Notes: generated by a model from the letters alone, not told the origin. DNA of 64,000 nucleotides from Anaerocolumna sp. AGMB13025 (GCF_029689925.1 NZ_CP121445.1:2845001-2909000); one strand, 5' to 3'; shown: positions 45,657 through 54,245, counted from the stretch's first letter. Numbers and translations are program-made.

Positions 45657-45665
45657 TGATATAAT
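45657..45665 (+). promoter_or_regulatory. Extended -10 promoter of the LCP gene
   Basis: TGATATAAT gives a TGN plus consensus -10, about 85 bases before the start at 45752. TTGACA at 45649 is too close to serve as its -35. Upstream, an inverted repeat TTGCCAC/GTGGCAA (about 45445-45478) is of unknown role; the rest of the gap is AT-rich. Confidence 0.5.
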
Positions 45666-45751
45666 TGTTCGGGATTTAAATTATTTCCAATTATCTGATA
45701 ATTCGACAGAAAAGTGGAATTATATACTAGTAACCTTAGGAGTGGAATGGG

Positions 45752-47053
45752 ATGGATAAAGATAATAACCGTTATACAAATGATAAGAGTAAGGATATTC
45801 CCGGAGATGGAAGTAAAAACAAAGGTTGGGAGCAATATTCTGATGATATAGGCAATAACATAGCCGGTTATGAAGATGAAGACGCGTTTATAGACGAAGT
45901 CAATTCTTCATTGGCGCAGCAAATCAGCACGGAATTGGAGGACAAAGATACGAGCACAAATGATAACAACAAGAAGAAAAAAGGCAAAGTGCCAAAAGGC
46001 GTTAAAATTTTCGGGATTATTTTTTCAGCAATTATGTTAATAGGCTGTTTATTGGTGTTTACTCCCGGCGGCAGGAGTCTGATAATTAAGCTGGCCGGCA
46101 ATTACATTTATGGAAAGCTTGACTATGAAGATTCTAATACAACGGATGTAACGGATAATGATCAGAATACTGTTGAAAATCATAAACCAGACAGACCTGT
46201 TGAGCATATTGTAAATATACTCTTACTTGGTGTCGAAGAAATAGGAGGAGCCTCCAATACCGACTTAATGATAGTCGCCACCATGAATACAAAAGATAAG
46301 ACCATGAAACTTACCTCTATCATGAGGGACATGTATGTAGAGATTCCAGGTCACGATAACAATAAATTAAATTCTGCCTATGCAAGAGGTGGTATTGATT
46401 TGCTGTACCAGACCATAGAGAACAATTTTGGTGTACATCTAGATGGATATGTTTTAGTTAATTTCGACTCTTTTGAAAAACTAGTTGACCTTGTAGGTGG
46501 TGTAGATGTTACCTTGACTAATACGGAAGCAAACTATCTGAATACTACGAATTATATTTCAGATCCTGCCAACCGTCATGTAAAGGCAGGTACTCAGCTT
46601 ATGAATGGTAATCAGGCTTTAGGCTACTGCAGGGTTCGTAAGGTATCCACCGGAACGGAAAATAACGATTTTGGCCGTACCCAAAGACAAAGAGCAGTCC
46701 TTAATTCCATATTTGATAAGTTAAAATCAAAGAATGTATTACAACTTGGTTTGTTTATGAATGATGTATTAAATAATGTTAATATAAAAACAGACATTAC
46801 ACAGTCAGAATTTAATGAATATTTAGAAGAAGCAACCAGTTTAAATGTAAAGAAACTTGAGAATTTAAGAATCCCATCTGACGGTAATTATAAAACAGAG
46901 CGAGTTCAGATCGGAAAATATAAACAGGATGTCCTGCTGCCTACTGACTGGGATGCAATGCGTGGAGAAATTCATGAGTTTATTTATGGAGCTGATTCCA
47001 CCAGTACTACTGACGTTAATTCGGCAGATGATACCACAGATACACAAGAATAA
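45752..47053 (+). CDS. LytR-CpsA-Psr family cell-wall glycopolymer ligase
   Basis: The 433-residue protein has a long polar cytoplasmic N-terminus (1-83), one transmembrane helix (about 85-104) and an extracellular LCP domain (about 155-330). Conserved phosphate- and polyprenyl-binding segments are NILLLGVEE, DLMIVATMNTKDKTMKLTSIMRDMYVEIPG, and NGNQALGYCRVRKV...DFGRTQRQRAVL. LCP enzymes attach wall polymers such as teichoic acid or capsule from undecaprenyl carriers to peptidoglycan. The acidic Ser/Thr/Asp-rich tail is of no known function. Monocistronic with a terminator at 47188-47228. Confidence 0.92.
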   Translation: MDKDNNRYTNDKSKDIPGDGSKNKGWEQYSDDIGNNIAGYEDEDAFIDEVNSSLAQQISTELEDKDTSTNDNNKKKKGKVPKGVKIFGIIFSAIMLIGCLLVFTPGGRSLIIKLAGNYIYGKLDYEDSNTTDVTDNDQNTVENHKPDRPVEHIVNILLLGVEEIGGASNTDLMIVATMNTKDKTMKLTSIMRDMYVEIPGHDNNKLNSAYARGGIDLLYQTIENNFGVHLDGYVLVNFDSFEKLVDLVGGVDVTLTNTEANYLNTTNYISDPANRHVKAGTQLMNGNQALGYCRVRKVSTGTENNDFGRTQRQRAVLNSIFDKLKSKNVLQLGLFMNDVLNNVNIKTDITQSEFNEYLEEATSLNVKKLENLRIPSDGNYKTERVQIGKYKQDVLLPTDWDAMRGEIHEFIYGADSTSTTDVNSADDTTDTQE

Positions 47054-47112
47054 GCAAAAGTTACGGTTGGTTTATATTTAGTAATAATAACATTTATAAG
47101 AAAAGCAGTATA

Positions 47113-47190
47113 AATATATTAAAACAATATATTAAAACAATATATTAAAACAATATATTAATAGCAATATATTAAAAGCAATATAATAAA
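47113..47190 (+). repeat. 13-14-bp AT-rich tandem repeat after the LCP gene
   Basis: AATATATTAAAAC is repeated about three times exactly and three times with changes between 47113 and about 47190, just before the terminator. Confidence 0.85.
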
Positions 47191-47228
47191 AGGGATTTAT
47201 ACTTGATATCAGGTATGGATCCTTTTTT
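47188..47228 (+). terminator. Terminator after the LCP gene
   Basis: AAAAGGGAT (47188-47196) pairs with ATCCTTTT (47219-47226, one bulge) and further Ts follow. Confidence 0.65.
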
Positions 47229-47245
47229 ATGTTATAGAAACTGCG

Positions 47246-47353
47246 TCCTATCACATAAAAAAGCTCCGCTATGAGTGCGCACCTCGCAGAGAGAAAGTTA
47301 TTGCTATGTAAACCGCTTGTCGCGATAGTATCAGTTTAATGACACTTTGTTCC
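47246..47353 (+). repeat. Dispersed repeat, copy G
   Basis: TCCTATCACATAAAAAAGCTCCGCT... to GACACTTTGTTCC aligns with 35121-35231, including GTGCGCACCTCGC, AAAGTTATTGCT and the CAGTTTAATGACACTTTG end. The CTCCGC/GCGGAG stem is partly lost and the copy does not abut a gene, so it looks older or relaxed. Confidence 0.7.
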
Positions 47354-47503
47354 TAGAGGGTATATTTGCATTTGAGGTTAATAACTTGTGAAGGATGCAA
47401 TAATGTGGAAGATGAAAACTCAGGAAGTATTAGTTTCAATGCAGGAAATCCGGGTATCATAAAGAAAAGATAATAGTATAGTGGGATTAAGTGTTTTAAT
47501 ATA

Positions 47504-47575
47504 TTGACTTTTTATTATGATGAGTATAGTATAGGAAGCATAGATATTTAGATAATTATCTAAATATCTATGCTT
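47504..47575 (+). promoter_or_regulatory. ABC exporter promoter with a perfect 40-bp palindrome at the start site
   Basis: TTGACT (47504-47509) and TAGTAT (47527-47532) have a 17-base spacer. From 47536 to 47575 the sequence is a perfect palindrome with half AAGCATAGATATTTAGATAA and no loop, covering the expected transcription start. It is either a dimeric repressor site or an RNA hairpin at the very 5' end of the transcript. Confidence 0.75.
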
Positions 47576-47635
47576 ATAATAATTTTATATCAGTAAGGAA
47601 GAGCAGGTAATAGAAATTAATTGGGAGGTAAGTGT

Positions 47636-48355
47636 ATGCTTAGTATCAGAAATTTAAGTAAAAGCTATAAAGGTGGGAAAAAAGCTGTAAATAATTTATC
47701 CATAGAAGTTGAGTCAGGGGATATATATGGTTTTATCGGGCATAACGGAGCAGGAAAGACCACCACTCTCCGTGCAGTTACAGGTGTTCTTGATTTTGAA
47801 GAAGGAGATATTATGATTAATGGTATTTCCATTAAAAAAGATGCGGTTGCCTGTAAGAGAGTAACAGCATATATACCGGATAATCCTGACATCTATGAAC
47901 ATTTAACTGGAATACAGTATATAAACTTTATTGGTGATATCTATGGGGTACCAAAAACAGAGCGGGAGAGCCTTACAAAAAAATATGCCGATGCCTTTGA
48001 ATTAACTCAGAACTTAGGCGATTTGATATCTTCTTATTCCCATGGGATGAAACAAAAGCTTGTGATTATTTCTGCCTTGATTCACAGTCCAAAGTTATTA
48101 ATACTTGATGAACCCTTTGTGGGACTTGATCCCAAAGCTTCACATACCTTAAAGACTATTATGAGCGAACTTTGTGATAAGGGTAGTGCTATATTTTTCT
48201 CAACCCACGTACTGGAAGTTGCTGAAAAACTATGCAACAAAATAGCCATTATAAAAGGGGGAAATCTGGTGGCCTGTGGTGATACGGCATCTGTAAAGGG
48301 GAATCATAGTTTAGAGGACGTCTTCATGGAATTAATTGAAGAGCAGGAGGGGTAA
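47636..48355 (+). CDS. ABC transporter ATP-binding protein
   Basis: The 239-residue ATPase has Walker A GHNGAGKTTT, signature SYSHGMKQKL, Walker B LLILDEPFVGLD and H-loop STHVLEVAEK. The pattern is that of ABC-2-type exporters or lipid/antibiotic transporters (CcmA/EcsA-like). Start at ATG 47636 behind GGGAGG; a TTG at 47621 is in frame but precedes that site. The membrane partner is encoded at 48467, with a repeat element in between. The promoter carries a 40-bp palindrome. Substrate unknown; SdpI-like immunity genes follow, so a peptide is conceivable. Confidence 0.9.
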   Translation: MLSIRNLSKSYKGGKKAVNNLSIEVESGDIYGFIGHNGAGKTTTLRAVTGVLDFEEGDIMINGISIKKDAVACKRVTAYIPDNPDIYEHLTGIQYINFIGDIYGVPKTERESLTKKYADAFELTQNLGDLISSYSHGMKQKLVIISALIHSPKLLILDEPFVGLDPKASHTLKTIMSELCDKGSAIFFSTHVLEVAEKLCNKIAIIKGGNLVACGDTASVKGNHSLEDVFMELIEEQEG

Positions 48356-48466
48356 AGGTTGAAAGAAAATAAAAGAGTAGAAAGGATGCCACATTATGAT
48401 TCTTTCAACCAGTTATATTTGTGGCAGTATCGCAAGTAAACTTGCGATATGCAATGGGTGTAAATA
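48356..48466 (+). repeat. Start-codon hairpin element, copy C (best preserved)
   Basis: Begins right after the stop codon of the ATPase gene. GGTTGAAAG (about 48358) pairs with CTTTCAACC (to 48410), while TGCCACA (about 48396) pairs with TGTGGCA (to 48426); the two pairs interleave. A perfect 10-bp stem TATCGCAAGT/ACTTGCGATA follows, then TGCAATGGGTGTAAATA and the ATG at 48467. No AGGAGG precedes that ATG. Confidence 0.9.
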
Positions 48467-50059
48467 ATGAAACAAATTTGGTTATTAACAAAGATTCAAC
48501 TGCATACCGCTTTTGATTTTAACTTAACCATGAAAAGCAGAAAGATAGTAAAGAAAAAAAACTATACGTTTCGTATAGCTTTATTGATTTTCATTCTTTT
48601 GATGGCGGTAACTTCTTTTATTTACAGTTATTCTATTGGTACAACCCTAAAACTTATCGGAATGCTTTATTTACTGCCGGAGTTAATGATGGCAGTAACT
48701 TGTGTGGTGACTTTTATGACAACGATTTACAAAGTAAAAGGGACCTTGTTTGGGTTTAAAGATTATGATATGATTATGTCACTGCCTGTAAAGGAAAGTG
48801 TGATAGTAATTAGTCGTTTCATCTTATTATACTCAATTAATATTACTTTTACTTTAATAATTATGTTACCGGCTGCTGTTGCATATGGGATATTATCGGC
48901 AGCAAATCCTTTGTTCTATGCAGCTAGTCTGCTTACGGTATTGTTTATACCTGTTATTCCTATGATTGCAGCTGCAGTGATGGGAACATTGATTACAATA
49001 ATTGCCTCCCGGTTCCGCCATAGTAATTTATTTAATTTAATCATAACCTTCGCTTTTCTAGGTGGATTTATGATATTTGGATTTCGAATGGATTCTGAGG
49101 AAGCATTGGGACAGATGAGTTCAGTTCTGACAAAGCAGATAGACAGAATCTATCCTCTGGCCGCTATGTACCGGAGAGCAGTATGTGAACTTAATCCATA
49201 TTCCATGTTGATTTTCCTAATGATATCTGGTATAGCACTTATTGTATTTGCTTACTTTGTTGGTATAAAATTTAAAGCAATTAATACCGGTATTGCTGCA
49301 AACCGGACAAAATCCAATTATAAGATAGGAGCACTTAAGCAGGGCAGCCCTTTCAAGGCTTTATACCAGAAGGAATTAAAGAGATTTTTTTCCTCCAGTT
49401 TATATATTATGAATACAGCTTTTGGCATTGTCATGATGATGATTGGGGCGTTAGCTACTTTGTTTTTGAGTCCGGAAAAGCTGGCTCAGATTTTAGAGAT
49501 ACCTCAGATGTCCAGCATGGCTGGTGCACTTGCACCGCTTATCGTGTCGATGTGTGTTTCCATGACTTTTATTACTGCTTGTTCCATTTCTTTAGAAGGC
49601 AGGAATTTATGGATACTAAAAACTTCACCGGTTTCAATAAAAACCATCTTCTTAAGCAAAATCGCAGTTAATTTAACCATTACCCTGCCGGCAGTTTTTT
49701 TGAATGGCATCTTAATCGCAGTTGGACTTAAATTAGCAATTGACGATATCATAGTCCTTTTTTTAATGCCTGTTGTATATGCTGCTTTTACAGCGGTATC
49801 GGGTTTGGTGATTAATCTCTTACTGCCAAAGCTGGACTGGACTTCCGAGGTCTCGGTAATTAAACAGAGTGCAGCTTCCATGATTGCAACCTTTGGAGGA
49901 ATTGCCGTAGTCGCACTCCCCATAGTACTTTTACTCGGACTCTCAGATATAAAACCCGTTTATACTAATGCCGCAAGTACAGTAGTTATCGCATTAATGA
50001 CCTGCTTTTTATATCATTACTTAAATACAAAAGGTGAGAAACTATTTCAGTCACTTTAG
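48467..50059 (+). CDS. ABC transporter membrane protein
   Basis: The 530-residue protein has about twelve hydrophobic helices, arranged as two sets, with a cytosolic basic stretch near the N-terminus (KSRKIVKKK) and a charged middle loop. It resembles large ABC-2/EcsB-like exporter permeases. It pairs with the ATPase encoded at 47636. Its start codon is joined to the repeat element at 48356 and lacks a standard ribosome-binding site. What it transports is not clear. Confidence 0.82.
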   Translation: MKQIWLLTKIQLHTAFDFNLTMKSRKIVKKKNYTFRIALLIFILLMAVTSFIYSYSIGTTLKLIGMLYLLPELMMAVTCVVTFMTTIYKVKGTLFGFKDYDMIMSLPVKESVIVISRFILLYSINITFTLIIMLPAAVAYGILSAANPLFYAASLLTVLFIPVIPMIAAAVMGTLITIIASRFRHSNLFNLIITFAFLGGFMIFGFRMDSEEALGQMSSVLTKQIDRIYPLAAMYRRAVCELNPYSMLIFLMISGIALIVFAYFVGIKFKAINTGIAANRTKSNYKIGALKQGSPFKALYQKELKRFFSSSLYIMNTAFGIVMMMIGALATLFLSPEKLAQILEIPQMSSMAGALAPLIVSMCVSMTFITACSISLEGRNLWILKTSPVSIKTIFLSKIAVNLTITLPAVFLNGILIAVGLKLAIDDIIVLFLMPVVYAAFTAVSGLVINLLLPKLDWTSEVSVIKQSAASMIATFGGIAVVALPIVLLLGLSDIKPVYTNAASTVVIALMTCFLYHYLNTKGEKLFQSL

Positions 50060-50138
50060 TATCAAAACAGATCTTGCAGTACATTTAAATACTCATTTTA
50101 CGAAAGGATGAACAGGTTGAAAAGAAAAGTGTTATTCA

Positions 50139-50188
50139 AACGGCAAAAAGCATACAGGATGCTTTATACTCAGTATTTGTTTGCCGTT
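50139..50188 (+). other. Nested hairpin ahead of the ArsR gene
   Basis: AACGGCAAA (50139-50147) pairs with TTTGCCGTT (50180-50188) and encloses AGCAT/ATGCT (50149-50163). No T-run follows. The preceding GAAAGGATG and AGGTTGAAAAGAAAA resemble words from the start-codon element, so this may be a degenerate relative. Confidence 0.5.
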
Positions 50189-50210
50189 AATGGAGCAGAT
50201 GGAGGTTATC

Positions 50211-50507
50211 ATGAATGATGCTTTTAAAGCTTTGGCTGATCCTACCAGGCGCAGGATTCTTGAACTATTATCAAAAAAGGATCTAAATGCAGGTGAGATT
50301 GCTGACTATTTTAATATTAGTAAACCCTCAATCAGCCATCACTTAACTATATTAAAGAATTCAGGCTTAATCAGTGATGAAAGACAGGGTCAGAATATTG
50401 TATACACCTTGAATACGACAGTATTTGAAGATATGGTTAAATGGTTTTTTGATTTTACCAATAAGAACAGCAGCGAAGGAGAAACGGATTATGAAGAAAA
50501 TAAGTAA
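50211..50507 (+). CDS. ArsR-family repressor, SdpR-like
   Basis: The 98-residue winged-helix protein begins MNDAFKALADPTRRRILELL and has recognition helix ISKPSISHHLTILKNSGLI, the ArsR pattern without metal-binding cysteines. SdpR-type members repress an operon with the SdpI immunity protein. TGGAGG before ATG 50211 decides the start. The stop lies 17 bases inside the next gene, which encodes an SdpI-like protein, so this is an sdpRI-like unit. Confidence 0.9.
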   Translation: MNDAFKALADPTRRRILELLSKKDLNAGEIADYFNISKPSISHHLTILKNSGLISDERQGQNIVYTLNTTVFEDMVKWFFDFTNKNSSEGETDYEENK

Positions 50508-51126
50508 AAATATGATATGGTTATTAGCAATCGTATCAAGTATCGGAACTCTGTTTAGTTATCCTAAGCTGCCCGAGCAAATACCAGTCCACTGGAATTT
50601 ACGGTTTGAAGTTGATGGCTGGGGTAAGAAAGGCAGTATTATTGGGTTAGGGCTGCTGCCGCTGCTTATTCTGATTTGTTTTGAATTATTTGCAAAATTC
50701 AGTACACGCAAGATTAGTAATGAAAAACATATCAAGGTATACAGGATTCTTGAAATAGCAACCGTAATTTTAATGATTGGCTTAAACTGGACTTCAATTA
50801 TTATTGCATTGGGTTATAATATTAATATCAGTGTAATTCTGCCGGTGGTTATGGGTATCTTTTTCATTCTTATAGGGAATTATATGCCTGCCTTAAAAGG
50901 TAACCATTTTATTGGAATCCGAAATCCCTGGACCTTAAACGATGAATATGTATGGCGCAAAACCCATAAAGCAGGTGGTTATTTATTTATTATCATTGGT
51001 GTTTTCATGATTGTTATGGGTTTCTTGAAATCTGATTATATTAATAAAATAGTTTTTATTATTATGCTTAGCGGAATAGTTGCGATAAATGTATATTCGT
51101 ATTATATTTACCGTAAAAGATATTAG
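50491..51126 (+). CDS. SdpI-family membrane protein (DUF1648 plus SdpI)
   Basis: The 211-residue protein has five to six helices. The N-terminal DUF1648 segment SYPKLPEQIPVHWN and the later GNYMPALKGNHFIGIRNPWTL are the two signatures of SdpI/YvaZ proteins, which in Bacillus give immunity to the SdpC toxin and sense it together with SdpR. GAAGGAG lies before ATG 50491. No sdpC-like toxin gene is adjacent. It may protect against other bacteria's peptides or have another envelope role. Confidence 0.9.
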   Translation: MKKISKNMIWLLAIVSSIGTLFSYPKLPEQIPVHWNLRFEVDGWGKKGSIIGLGLLPLLILICFELFAKFSTRKISNEKHIKVYRILEIATVILMIGLNWTSIIIALGYNINISVILPVVMGIFFILIGNYMPALKGNHFIGIRNPWTLNDEYVWRKTHKAGGYLFIIIGVFMIVMGFLKSDYINKIVFIIMLSGIVAINVYSYYIYRKRY

Positions 51127-51133
51127 TTATGAG

Positions 51134-51185
51134 AAAAAGAGGATTACACCAGAATATAATACTTCCTGGTGTAAATCCTCTTTTT
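51134..51185. terminator. Two-way terminator between the sdpI-like gene and argH
   Basis: AAAAAGAGGATT-ACACCAG on the left pairs with CTGGTGT-AAATCCTCTTTTT on the right (one bulge), with T-runs on both strands. It separates convergent genes. Confidence 0.9.
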
Positions 51186-51209
51186 GATTTTCTTAATAAA
51201 ATTATTTAC

Positions 51210-52589
51210 CTATAGTATAGACTTCAAATATTCTTCGTTTAGAGCAATTACCTGTGCCATAGCTGCTTTTCCGGGTCCTCCTATGGTATTGCGTTTTTCT
51301 ACACAGGTCTTTAGGTTGACTGCTTCATAAATATCCGCTTCAAAGACAGGACTGATTGCTTTAAATTCCTCCAGGGACATATCATCTATAGCAATCCCTT
51401 TATCAATACAGTAAAGTACCAGTTGCCCGATAATACCGTGGGCATCCCGAAAGGCAACGCCATGGTTAACCAGGTAATCCGCTGCATCTGTTGCGTTGGT
51501 AAAGCCGTTTTTCGCGCTGTTTTCCATAGCGGGTATATTAAACTTCATAGTAGAGAGCATACCGGTAAAAAGCCCTAAACAGCCTTTTACAGTATCCATG
51601 GCATCAAAGGTAAGTTCCTTATCCTCCTGCATGTCTTTATTGTAAGCTAAAGGCAGCCCTTTCATGGTGGTAAGAAGAGAAATTAAAGAACCATATACCC
51701 GTCCGGTCTTTCCTCTGACCAATTCTGCAATATCCGGATTTTTTTTCTGCGGCATAATACTGCTGCCTGTGGAATAGGCATCGTCCAGTTCCACAAATTG
51801 ATATTCATTGGAATTCCAAATGATAATCTCTTCACAGAAACGGCTTAAATGCATCATAATGATAGATAAGCCACTTAAAAATTCAATCAGATAATCTCTG
51901 TCAGCAACGGAATCCATGCTATTAAGGGTTGGTCCGTCAAAACCTAACAGTCTGGCGGTATAAGCACGGTCAAGGGGATAAGTAGTCCCGGCAAGGGCAC
52001 CAGAGCCAATAGGAGAGTAATTCATCCGGTCATAAATATCTAAAAGCCTGGAATGATCCCGTTTAAACATCTCAAAGTAAGCACCCATATGATGAGCGAG
52101 GGTAATAGGCTGGGCTTTTTGTAAATGGGTAAAACCAGGCATATAAGTATCCAGATTTTCCTTCATGACCTTTTGGAGCACTACTAATAAATCCTTTAAA
52201 AGTTCCTTAATCTGAAGTAATTCATCTCTGGTATATAATTTCATATCCAAGGCAACCTGATCATTACGGCTTCTGCCAGTGTGGAGTTTTTTGCCCGGTT
52301 CACCAATCCGGTTAATCAGGTTGGCTTCTACAAAACTGTGGATATCCTCATGGGTCCCATCGATTACTAAGCTACCGCTAATTATCTCTTCCTTAATATC
52401 ATTTAAGCCATTAATGATTGCTACTTTCTCTAAATCGCTTAGAATGCCCTGTTTTGCCAGCATGGTAACATGGGCAATGCTTCCGTCAATATCCTGTTTG
52501 AAAAATTTCTGATCAAAGGATATGGATGCATTAAAGTTATGCACTAACTGATCGGTTTCTTTGGTAAAGCGTCCGCCCCATAGTTTCAT
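51210..52589 (-). CDS. argH: Argininosuccinate lyase
   Basis: ArgH splits argininosuccinate into arginine and fumarate, the last step of the pathway. The 459-residue protein begins [13 protein letters not shown] and contains [24 protein letters not shown] and the catalytic serine loop [12 protein letters not shown], all diagnostic. Length is the family norm. It is encoded far from the other arg genes and has its own promoter with an ARG-box-like site at 52612-52668. Weak GAGG precedes its ATG. Confidence 0.97.
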   Translation of the reverse strand: MKLWGGRFTKETDQLVHNFNASISFDQKFFKQDIDGSIAHVTMLAKQGILSDLEKVAIINGLNDIKEEIISGSLVIDGTHEDIHSFVEANLINRIGEPGKKLHTGRSRNDQVALDMKLYTRDELLQIKELLKDLLVVLQKVMKENLDTYMPGFTHLQKAQPITLAHHMGAYFEMFKRDHSRLLDIYDRMNYSPIGSGALAGTTYPLDRAYTARLLGFDGPTLNSMDSVADRDYLIEFLSGLSIIMMHLSRFCEEIIIWNSNEYQFVELDDAYSTGSSIMPQKKNPDIAELVRGKTGRVYGSLISLLTTMKGLPLAYNKDMQEDKELTFDAMDTVKGCLGLFTGMLSTMKFNIPAMENSAKNGFTNATDAADYLVNHGVAFRDAHGIIGQLVLYCIDKGIAIDDMSLEEFKAISPVFEADIYEAVNLKTCVEKRNTIGGPGKAAMAQVIALNEEYLKSIL

Positions 52590-52611
52590 AAAGTGGTACC
52601 TCGTTTCTTAA

Positions 52612-52668
52612 AATGTTTAATTATTCGTAAATTAGATTAATTATACAATGAAAAAAGCTTTTTTTCAA
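52612..52668 (-). promoter_or_regulatory. argH promoter with ARG-box-like operator
   Basis: On the minus strand TTGAAA (52668-52663) and TATAAT (52645-52640) have a 17-base spacer. TACGAATAATTAAACATT at 52629-52612 follows and matches the ArgR consensus with three core mismatches. The design parallels the argJBD promoter. Confidence 0.6.
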
Positions 52669-52692
52669 TATGAAGCAGACAAAAAAATTATA

Positions 52693-54201
52693 TTAATTCA
52701 ATTCATATAACTTATTGTATTTTTCGGTCAGATATTTGACATAATAGTCTGCATTTAATTCTTCACCCATCATTTCTGTTAAAATTTCATTGGTATTTTT
52801 GGTTTTACCGTATTTATGGATGTGATTATTTAAATATTCCCGAATTGGAGTAAGATTTCCGGCTGTTAAGTATTCATCAATTGGCATAATCGAGTTCATA
52901 TGATAATAAATCTGCGCGGCAATAGCACTTCCGATTGCATAGGAGGGAAAGTAGCCGAAGCTGCCGCCGGCCCAGTGGATGTCCTGTAAAACACCAATTG
53001 CATCATTCTCCGGTTCAATTCCCATATATTTTTTGTATTTTTCATTCCAGACTTTTGGAAGATCTTCGATTTTTAGCTCATCAGCAAAGATCATTTTCTC
53101 AATTTCATAACGGATAATAATATGAAGAGAATAAGACAATTCATCAGCCTCCGTACGGATGAAACCTGGAGCAGCTTTATTAATCCCTTTGATAAAATGC
53201 TCTAAGGTAACCTCCTTTAACTGCTCAGGGAAGGTTTCTTTCAGCTTGGGAAACAACGGTTTCCAAAATGCTTCGCTTCTTCCGATTACATTCTCAAAGA
53301 ATCGGGACTGGGACTCATGCATACCCATGGAGGTTCCGGTTCCAACCGGTGTCTGGGTAATGGCATCGTCAATATGCATCTCATAGATACCATGACCGCT
53401 TTCATGTATAATAGAAAAGATAGCACTTTCCAAGTTGTCTTCATGAAAATGATTGGTAATGCGGACGTCATGATTATGAAGATTAGTAGTGAAGGGATGA
53501 GCACTTTCTGCTATAACACCGCGGTTAAAATCAAATCCTACGTAACCGCTGACATAGCGGCAGAATTCTTTTTGTTTCTCTACATCATAATATTTGTGAT
53601 TATAAGATTTATCAATGGTATCCTTTCTCTTAGTGACTTCTTTTAACAAAGGAATAACGGCTTCTTTGATTTTGCCAAAGAATTCATCCAGTTTTTCCAT
53701 ATTAAAGCCTTCTTCAAAATCGTTTAATAAAATATCATAGAGCTTTTCCTTATTTTTAGCACGGTACCCTGCAAATTTCTTACGATACATAATAATTTCG
53801 TCCAGAGTTTCTGAAAAATCAGCAAAACTTTTCTTATTTTTAGCTCTCGACCAGATCCCAGAGGCTTTTGCGGTTAGTTCACTAAAGGCCTGATATTCTT
53901 CCGGAGGAATATGTTCCAGTTCTTCAATGGATTTTTTGATTTCTTTTACGATAGCTTTCTGGTTGAAATCAAGGGTTTCGTGTTCCTTATCATCACTGAG
54001 CTTACGAATGAGTTTTTTTACCTCGTCATTAATTAAACTGGTAAAGAATTCATTAGAAAGAATACCAATTGTCTTGGAAGTATACTCCATAGACTCCTCC
54101 GGAGCCAATGTCTCCGCATCCCATTCAAATAATGTAAGAGCCGCCTGAAAAGCCATACATTTTTCTATCTTCTTTGATAACTCTTCATAATTTTTATTCA
54201 T
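52693..54201 (-). CDS. M32-family metallocarboxypeptidase (thermostable carboxypeptidase 1 type)
   Basis: The 502-residue cytosolic enzyme removes C-terminal amino acids from peptides. The zinc motif is HESGH (His266, Glu267, His270) with the family segments NHDVRITNHF just before it and FIRTEADELSYSLHIIIRYE later (third ligand region). Length matches the family (about 500). The start is ATG 54201; an in-frame ATG at 54234 would cross the repeat element. Its 5' leader carries the start-codon hairpin element, copy D, and there is no AGGAGG. Peptides imported by the opp system encoded nearby could be substrates. Confidence 0.93.
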   Translation of the reverse strand: MNKNYEELSKKIEKCMAFQAALTLFEWDAETLAPEESMEYTSKTIGILSNEFFTSLINDEVKKLIRKLSDDKEHETLDFNQKAIVKEIKKSIEELEHIPPEEYQAFSELTAKASGIWSRAKNKKSFADFSETLDEIIMYRKKFAGYRAKNKEKLYDILLNDFEEGFNMEKLDEFFGKIKEAVIPLLKEVTKRKDTIDKSYNHKYYDVEKQKEFCRYVSGYVGFDFNRGVIAESAHPFTTNLHNHDVRITNHFHEDNLESAIFSIIHESGHGIYEMHIDDAITQTPVGTGTSMGMHESQSRFFENVIGRSEAFWKPLFPKLKETFPEQLKEVTLEHFIKGINKAAPGFIRTEADELSYSLHIIIRYEIEKMIFADELKIEDLPKVWNEKYKKYMGIEPENDAIGVLQDIHWAGGSFGYFPSYAIGSAIAAQIYYHMNSIMPIDEYLTAGNLTPIREYLNNHIHKYGKTKNTNEILTEMMGEELNADYYVKYLTEKYNKLYELN

Positions 54202-54245
54202 GATACACCCGTTGCATCGCAAGTCCACTTGCAATACACCTTTCT
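54202..54245 (-). repeat. Start-codon hairpin element, copy D (shortened)
   Basis: Reading on the minus strand, AGAAAGG is followed by TGTATTGCAAGTGGACTTGCGATGCAACGGGTGTATC and then the ATG at 54201 (given here in two parts: TGTATTGCAAGT, GGACTTGCGATGCAACGGG, TGTATC). The stem ATTGCAAGT/ACTTGCGAT is 9 bp with one T-G pair. The upstream TTGAAAG and GTGGCA parts are missing. Confidence 0.75.

Noticed and set aside
45649..45665. TTGACA as -35 of the LCP gene promoter
   Set aside because: It lies only 5 bases from TATAAT, too close for a -35/-10 pair; treated as an extended -10 promoter.
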